Origin: Tetracladium setigerum
Taxonomy: Eukaryota > Ascomycota > Leotiomycetes > Helotiales
Direction of reading: 5' to 3'
Length of the DNA: 64,000 bases
Assembly (NCBI GenBank): GCA_031472005.1
Contig: PZJY01000004.1
Span: 620,001 to 684,000 of the forward strand
Shown here piece after piece: positions 57,455 to 64,000 of this stretch. The position numbers and the translations under genes are program-made. Numbering within the stretch: the stretch's first letter is position 1; each line of letters starts with the position of its first letter. The notes under the pieces are model-generated. The model saw only the letters and a list, made by a program, of their open reading frames with translations, ran no database searches and had not been told where the DNA came from.

Positions 57455-58053
57455 TCAGTTTTTAGGTACTAGGTTATACATATCATAAGTGATCAAAGGC
57501 TCAATAGCATAACCTTTGACTGATAACCCATTTCTAGAGAAGTAAACCTCGTACTTTTTTTCTTCAACACACTGGATATGACTTCCCTTCGGGTCGCAAA
57601 ACCATACTAATATGGATTTCTTTTCCCCGATCTCTTGAGGGAAGTGCTTGAGAATCCCAAAGACTTTAGAACTAAATTCACGCAGCTTAGAGACTCAGTA
57701 AAGTTCATTTAAAATACTTTGATACTTACGTTTTTCCGAGGATTAATGGGTGCTCTCCAGTCTTCGCATGCTCTGAGGAAAATGCCACACCAGCGAACAA
57801 TACTCTCGTCTTGAAGCTTCGAGATCTCTAAAGTACTAATGTACTCTTCCAATTCCATTTTGAACTCCTTAAGCTGAGAAATATTAGTGTGACTTTTGAA
57901 GCTCTGCACGATGTAAAGACTAACTCTTTGAGCATCCCCAACATTATAATTGTGGGATTCACACCACGTATTGTATGCAATGTCGAAAATCTTAATAGGT
58001 CGTAGGACATCCTTATCGTCAACCTCCAGTTTAACAATTACACTTAAACTCAT
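57455..58053 (-). CDS. Hypothetical protein, 184 aa, two exons
   Basis: Exon 1 is 58053-57730 (MSLSVIVKLEV onward) and exon 2 is 57685-57455. The 44-nt intron has a GTAAGT donor, a TTACTGAG branch-like element and a CTAAG acceptor; phase 0 is kept. The product has a small, ordered alpha/beta appearance: VDDKDVLRPIKIFDIAYNTW, CGIFLRACEDWR, then SILVWFCDPKGSHIQCVEEKKYEVYFS and a hydrophobic C-terminus. There is no signal peptide or membrane segment. I recognise no family. The consistent splice and clean ends support a real gene. Confidence 0.55.
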
Positions 58054-58280
58054 GATCCTGTACTGTAGTTAAATGCTTTAAGGGTATCGAACTATCACGA
58101 AAAGAAATTGTGAGAACAGTAAACTACATGAGTTGAGTCCTTTCGTACTGGGTCCTGCTAAATACAAGTCTTGGTGTGTTTACCCTTACCAGTAAGCTAC
58201 GCTGACGTTGACGAAAGCTCTCAAAGCTTGTTACATCCTACACCCATCCTGCCTTTAAAACCTAACCGCTTTTGCCGACA

Positions 58281-58580
58281 TCAAGTCGGTACATTGTATA
58301 AGCGGCGCGTCAGCTTTCTTAAGCTCCGTACCTTCCAAATATCTACAGGTTCTACTCTTATAGTAGCATAGTCAATCTGTGATCCACTGCAATCATAAAT
58401 TTTCATATGCACCTTGGTGCCTCCGTCGGGTTTGATTCTGCCTCGATTCAAAACTTCTGAAGTCTGCCTTCTCGTACAGTGGGCTTCGAAATCGGCTTCC
58501 TCGTTGTGGAATCTTTCGTTTTGTTGAGCCACAGTGCCAAGCAACAAGAAATTCATTACGGCTAGTTGTTTCTTTGTCAT
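58281..58580 (-). CDS. Possible small secreted protein, partial model
   Basis: An ORF starting MTKKQLAVMNFLLLGTVAQQ looks like a weak signal peptide, followed by a charged mature part with two Cys residues (HCTRRQ, YDCSGS). A donor-like GTACGG after DIWK suggests a downstream exon that I could not find, so the 3' end shown is provisional. Evidence is limited to the N-terminal hydrophobic stretch. Confidence 0.3.
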   Translation of the reverse strand: MTKKQLAVMNFLLLGTVAQQNERFHNEEADFEAHCTRRQTSEVLNRGRIKPDGGTKVHMKIYDCSGSQIDYATIRVEPVDIWKVRSLRKLTRRLYNVPT

Positions 58581-58592
58581 TACATTCTTCAC

Positions 58593-60857
58593 GTCACGTG
58601 GCGTGGTGGGAAACCTGGCTGCTTTACAGAACCGAAAACGGTCATCACGTCGTCACATGATGACAGAGAATGCTACCGTCGCAGAAAGGGTCATCAATCT
58701 CAAATTGGAATAAAGGTCATCACTAAGTCTCAAAAGCGGCGCTCTCTAGCCTCAGGCTATAATACAGGGACGATTAACAGCTAACTGGAATACCTCTAGT
58801 GCTGACTTCAGTATCTTGGCGCGTGGCTCAATTGAGAGGAAAGAGTTTACAAAGAGGAAGCGGATTTCGAAGCCGACTGTACAGTAAAAATAGAATTTGA
58901 TTTTATCTATATCGCCACGTTGCGCGGTCTTCGTTCGGATCCCATTCAGAATATCGTTCTGACATAACATTGTCCAACCCCTGCACCATTTAGCTTCTAC
59001 CAATCTTTTCAAACCTCTGATAATACTCTGCAACTCTAGGGTGAGTAAGTTACTCTCATTTTTCATGAGTATTGTGGCTTGTATCAGCCATTTACCATCC
59101 AAAAGACACATCACCGGCATTGGGAGATTTAATACTGAGTTAAGTTAAGCAATCAGCAATAAGTGCAATTGAGGCGCATTCGAGCTGGTGACAGGCACAT
59201 AGCTTAAACACACGTGTACCGCTCATATTATAAGACCTTGTGATTGTGAACCTTCTTCTGGTTGCCGAATAGCCCTGACCCCATTTCGATGTAACCGGGT
59301 GAGACCGTAATTGAAAGCCTTTCCATCAACGGCTACGAATCAAAGCCGTCCGCTAACCATCACTTTCAAAGTCTATATATAAAACACCCCACGGTAGATT
59401 TCGAAAAAATTGAAGACGTAAATCTGTTTTCCCGAAGCCCCGTAGTTAGATCGTTTCTTCAGCCTGCCCATTCTCTTATAACGTACATCTGCTCGAATTT
59501 TGGCATTTGTTACTGCATACACGCTAACAATCATGAGTATATGGTTATGTCGCTTACAAACCTTGATGAGCCAGTCTGGTGTGGGAAATGTATTGCTTCA
59601 ACGAGCCACATATTTGGATCGATGTGCTCTGGAGTCATGCGATGTTTAACTCGGTACGTTCAAATAAGATAGACAGTAATGACTTTTGCATCGAAACAAA
59701 GCTAGATTTATTAACGATACAATAGTCATCTTAGTGACTAAAGAAGGTTTGTTTGCTTGTTGAGAGAAGATCATGGTAGTTTAAGTTATTTGGCTGACGC
59801 TGGTGATAAATCGGCTCACCTTAATGGAGTTCTCATGTGAAGTGTGCAGCAATATACTCTTGATAGATTATTTTCAAGTGATCACTCTGGTGTCGCTTAA
59901 GTAAATATGTCTCTTAAGCACCTTATACATGATTATTTGGCCCCTTAAGCCACGATGACTTTAAAATTACGGCAGTCAATCTGAAACACTAACTTAGTCA
60001 TATTTTAATATTGCGTATCAACCGAATGGAGACTATTGTTGCCTACTGTGATGGGGTGGTAGCTGCATGGCTTTTTTCTTCACTTTTCTGTATTTTCGTA
60101 GCTTTAGCATAGGAAGTCCGATGGGAGGCCCAAAAAGCCGGGTATCACGTGCCAGCCGGCTTTTTGGTCTCCCCCTCTGTATAGGCCTCCTGGCACTTTA
60201 CATAAATGAATGCGCTCCTTTTCCCCTCAAAAAACTGTACCTGTTCCAGTGAGTGTGATCGTAGTTACGTATAGGAGTAGCCAAAGTTGTATCAAAGAGT
60301 AGTGGGAGAAAGCTTGTTTTTGTATTATCAGTGTTTTGATCGTTTTCTATGAAGTTTGGTACTTTCGTTCTGATCCCTTTACACTACCGAAAAAAATGCC
60401 AGAGAAAGCTGGGTGGTAGGTACTTTATGGTGATATAAGAGAACTGCTAACGTACTGTACTGTACAGTGCTGTACTGTAACGTGTAATCAAGTTTGTTCA
60501 TATATCGGCCGTTATATTGGACGACGGCTAGGGAGCGATGCTGTAGAACCGATGACGATCCCGATCAATGAATCTTGAAGCGCTGACGGTAGTCGGCAAA
60601 ATTCTCGTGAGCGGAAAGTTTTGTCATGTGGTAGGCGTTGATCATCGCGACACAGAAAATTAGCATTACCAGTATTGATGACTATGCAGCACCAAATCGG
60701 GAGGTCCGCAATGGACCTGAGCTGCGACGCAGCTCTTTGTTATTGTAAGTCTTATTTCATAAGATCAAGAGCATAAAACCGCACACTTGGGGAGAGACAG
60801 AGGTCTACATTTGGTCGCATCCTGCCAAAAAAAAGACTACTGAGGAGTTTGGTGGAA
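58593..60857. other. Gene-poor region upstream of the bZIP gene
   Basis: An ORF at 58752-59120 (minus, 122 codons) has no recognised domain. A TATATATAAA box lies near 59374 without a supported gene after it. A stem-loop at 60130-60167 and a TACTG-rich tract near 60452-60480 are the only structured elements noted. Confidence 0.4.
60130..60167. repeat. 12-bp perfect inverted repeat with 14-bp loop
   Basis: CCAAAAAGCCGG at 60130-60141 and its exact reverse complement at 60156-60167 flank a 14-base loop containing CACGTG. It could form a hairpin; role unknown. It lies about 700 bp upstream of the bZIP gene. Confidence 0.85.
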
Positions 60858-61554
60858 ATGATACCAGCCTCAAGTCAATTAGGAAAGGCCACCGGAGCTA
60901 ATTCAAAAGCCTGCTTTGCATTCCCAAATGAAGATTGGACGAAGTTTTCTGACATTGTCGAACGGAGGCGTATGCAGAATCGTATTGCGCAACGTAAATA
61001 CCGTAAGCACGTGCTTTATCTTTAATCAAGTCGAAGTTCGTTCTAAATAATCGTTAGGGCAGAAGATTAAGGGGCGACTCGCAGAATTGGACGGACGAGC
61101 AAGTATCTCGTCACGTACTGTATCGCATCTACACGCTCAGTGCACGCAGATCGACTGCAGGGTGAAGGCGAAAAAGCATACAGATACTCCATTGGCAATT
61201 GAAACCCGTGTCTCATGGTCTCCTCAACCTTTCTCTTTGCAGGCGAACATTCCCAAGCAGTTTACGTCGCAGACGCTAAGCGATGACCACTGCCCATCGT
61301 CTCCTGATGGTCTCTATAGGCAAGAGTTGACAACAAATCTTTGGGTACCGTTCATTCCCTCCAATTTGTATATGTCTCAGCTAGATATGGAAAGCCAATC
61401 GAGCCCGGTTACTTCTGGAACTGATGTTAGCACAATATACCAGAACCCGGCAGATTTTACTTTTGCTGAAGGGACATGGCGGGATCTTTCAAATCATTAC
61501 GACATCTCCACATCACACTGTCTTGTTGATTCAGGGTCTTCCTACAAGATCTGA
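60858..61554 (+). CDS. bZIP transcription factor
   Basis: Encodes 213 aa from two exons, 60858-61002 and 61058-61554. The 55-nt phase-1 intron (GTAAGC...CGTTAG) falls inside the basic region. After splicing, residues 35-50 read ERRRMQNRIAQRKYRQ, the classical NxxAQxxYR basic region of fungal AP-1/Yap-type bZIP proteins. KIKGRLAELDGRASI follows; the leucine zipper beyond it is short and weak. The C-terminal part (Ser/Pro/Thr-rich, then ADFTFAEGTWRDLSNHYD) has no known domain. Expected role: nuclear DNA-binding regulator, targets unknown. ATG 60858 was chosen as the first in-frame Met before the basic region. No lesion. It is not adjacent to a biosynthetic cluster. Confidence 0.85.
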
Positions 61555-62499
61555 TAGCCAGAGAAAGATCTGTTGGAACCTATATATTTGAGGACGTCTT
61601 CTGGCGCCAATAGGGGTACAAGCATTCAACGGTAGGAGGGAGTAAGCGATTGGCAGCGGCTTCCGTATGAAGTCCTGAAATAAATATCTTTGTGGCTTAA
61701 TCCATTTAAAACAAGCACGGCTGAATACTTACTTCGGATCTACTTGCGAGCTGTCGTAGATTATTCTCTTCTTCTTACTACCAACTTACTTGAGTAACAA
61801 CTTTACATCCGCCAGCCCATTATTTGCTTGTACCACGCCTTTTCTTTACGCTAATCCAATAGAGATGTCGGGTTGAATCAAACCCCGCATAAGCCCTTGT
61901 ACAACGAGAGGCTGTGCTGGAATTTTGCGACATGCAACATAGATCGCCTCGATTCGTGTAATATTATTTCCTCCCATGGCGCCAAGATTATGTCGGCAAG
62001 GGAGCAACTTGGAAGTTATCCTTGTCATGTGCCTTTTTTTTTTTATCATGGACTACCCTTACAAATTAGTCCCGTGGACAGCCTCGACTATTGCGAGCGT
62101 GTGATAGAGCTTATCTTTTCTCCTCAGTGGGCATTTAAAACATGAACCATTTGTGCCCTCACTCTCCAATTGAGAGAATCGATTTACCTAAAAGACTTCA
62201 TGGCAAATTGCCGGGGTGAAAGAAGAGATGCCCTCTCCAGTATGGGTCTGCGGGGCTTTCCTGATCGCTTAGGTCGTGAGAGTATCCAGCTTCCAAGCGG
62301 TGTGAGATGCAAAATCAGATTGATTGTTGTCTCAGGATAAAAACCGCAAAACACTCTCTGATCTTGTCTTGATCTTCTTCCTATGCTTTTGAACCTTGAC
62401 GATCTCTCATATGACAAGAGACGGTGAGAAATCCTCAGCTCCTTGAAGCAAGAAACGTAGTCATAGAACGTCTTCACATTACAACCACATATTGATATC
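61555..62499. other. Intergenic region
   Basis: No supported gene. A T12 run occurs near 62034-62045. ORFs at 61873-62145 and 62184-62501 overlap other frames without domains. Confidence 0.4.
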
Positions 62500-62504
62500 A
62501 CCTA

Positions 62505-63230
62505 CCACCGCAGCCAATTTTCGATTGCTTCTACCGGCTTCCCCAAACCTATCCATAAGTAACTGCAGCGGGCTTCCCATTGCTTCCCCCAGTTCTCCAA
62601 CTTATCTAGCAGCTCCTGTACTTTACCTATGTGGACCCCTGCCGCGGGCTTCCTCATCGCTTCTCCAGGCTCCGTAGACTGATCTACGAGCTTCCGTATC
62701 ACAATTACCGCGACCACCGCTTCTACCACCTCGCTAAATCTCATTAACACCGCTGCCAACTCTTTCCACCGGTACTCCAATCTAGTTCAGCACTACAGTC
62801 GACTTCACCTTTACTTTCGCAAGCTCCCCAGATGTCGTCGCCGTTGTAACTAGGCCACCCAACACCCATCACTTTGTCCACTTCTGTCGCTGGCCTCCCC
62901 ATCATTTCTGCAAGCCCAAATTATCTACCAGATTCCCAACCCGACCAACACCGCCAATGCTTCCGCAAGCTCGCTTAACTATGTTAACGTCGCCGCCAAC
63001 TTTCCCATCATTTCTAACACTCCCCCAGCCATATTCACCACTACCACAAGCCTACCACGCCCATGTCGCCCAAATACATGCACCACAGCCGCTGGCTTCC
63101 CCATCACTTCCATCATCTCCATCAACTGCTTTCAATGTCCTTAATATAGTCCACCTAAGGCACAACGTTCTGCGTGCTCCCCCCACGCAAACTAAACTCC
63201 CTACCCCACATTTTTTATCTGCAGGCCAAT
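62505..63230. repeat. C-rich low-complexity tract with degenerate repeats
   Basis: Strongly strand-biased sequence (C and T on the plus strand, few G). It contains recurrent but imperfect words such as GCTGGCTTCCCCATCACTT, CTTCCCCATTG and CGCCAACTTTCCC, which suggest a decayed tandem array with a period of some tens of bases. Open frames inside it are Pro/Ser/Thr-rich and most likely result from composition. Confidence 0.5.
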
Positions 63231-64000
63231 TTTAAGACGGTTCAGAGTTTCGGTAGGAGAAGCGGAGGTGTAAGCTTCGCGTAATTCGCAGGACGGGCAG
63301 GAGGGACAGGAGGTGGGGAATTGCACTGTTGGGAGCTTCTCGGCTTTGGTTTGGAGAGAGTCATTTATCTTCTTGAAGTCGTTGGTGGGAGCGGCGGGGT
63401 TCGAGGACGAGACGGGACATTGGCCTGGCGTAAGGCTGAGGAAGCAGGTGATTACGCAGATGCAGGAGAAGTGAGGGCCTGGGCGTCGGCTGGGGGGAGA
63501 GCTGGGGGGCTTCGAGGAGGTTGACGAGGGAGAATCATGACCAGAGTGATCGCGGTGGCATTGACAACGAATCTTGTCAGGGATCCAGCTTATCCAAGCT
63601 CAAAGATTTCTCGTCAAATGCTGAACTTTGCCCTACTAACTTAGGATGGATCATGGTGAGATTGAAGAGCCAAAAAGCCAGAAGTGTGTGACGACAATTG
63701 TCAACGCGAAGGGTGATGATCAGTCGTCGCGACCAATCCGAATCTCGCGTGTTTAGCGCGGTGCGACACGCCACCATCGGAGGAAGGAGAGCCTTCAGGT
63801 TTCATTTGTATCACTGTCAGAGTTACAGATCACAAATACAACTGCGAAGGAAAGCCAAATCTTTCCAGAAGGCAAGGCCAAGCTCGCGGCGTCACAAACA
63901 GCAGGTTGGAATCGGATTACTATGCCCCTCTCCTTTAAATCTACCTTCTACCGAAGTCGAACAATTTGTCTGGAATGTTAGTGTGGCGATTCAATTGTGG
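63231..64000. other. Intergenic region at the window end
   Basis: G-rich from about 63240 to 63530, then mixed sequence. No gene recognised; a gene crossing the window edge cannot be excluded. Confidence 0.4.

Noticed and set aside
62505..63230. Pro/Ser-rich ORFs considered as a cell-wall protein gene
   Set aside because: The tract is compositionally biased with degenerate repeats; no signal peptide or consistent frame was found.

Overview
The window reads as nuclear DNA of a filamentous ascomycete, most likely a leotiomycete; that placement rests on remembered resemblance of its families and is an inference. Genes are interrupted by short introns, mostly 44-66 nt, with GTAAGT-type donors and YAG acceptors. 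Starts sit in fungal contexts, and there are no operons or ribosome binding sites. Families present include TauD dioxygenase, BCS1-like AAA, CBM48, fatty acyl-CoA reductase, casein kinase I, MATE, H2A.Z, Scc2/Mis4, Zn2Cys6 and bZIP factors, plus expanded fungal families of unknown role (DUF6604, DUF7514, PD-(D/E)XK-like). I saw no tRNA, rRNA or CRISPR array.

Layout. 0-13 kb: a TauD-type dioxygenase (2165-3307, minus), an 89-bp tandem repeat in front of two unknown in-frame ORFs (5064-6845), the 3' exon of a small protein, a BCS1-like AAA ATPase (8413-10002), a DUF7514 gene (minus) and a divergent CBM48 protein (12412-12987). 13-24 kb: a frameshifted acyl-CoA reductase, an orphan 204-aa ORF (17993-18607) and long gene-poor stretches. 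24-34 kb: the two halves of one casein kinase I gene (24425-24905 and 33081-33654). They are separated by about 8.2 kb holding a mariner-HTH chimera pseudogene, a damaged DUF6604 gene and an intact 514-aa nuclease-like gene. 34-47 kb: an intact MATE transporter, an H2A.Z-like histone with a shortened tail, a broken Uma2/PD-(D/E)XK-like gene and a Zn2Cys6 transcription factor with one frameshift. 47-64 kb: a 1470-aa Scc2/Mis4 cohesin-loader protein lacking the usual N-terminal part, a broken unknown gene, a seven-helix membrane protein, small unknown genes, a bZIP factor and a low-complexity C-rich tract.

Several core nuclear families (Scc2, H2A.Z, CK1) appear here in altered form, truncated or split, among gene-poor and decayed DNA. 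This fits an accessory or duplication-prone region. Long genes such as Scc2, MATE, BCS1, the 514-aa gene and TauD are free of frame errors. The accessory families carry in-frame stops (several explicable as C:G to T:A changes) and one-base indels, often in homopolymers. No common pathway links the neighbours. The most unusual structure is the kinase gene split inside an intron by an 8-kb gene-bearing block.
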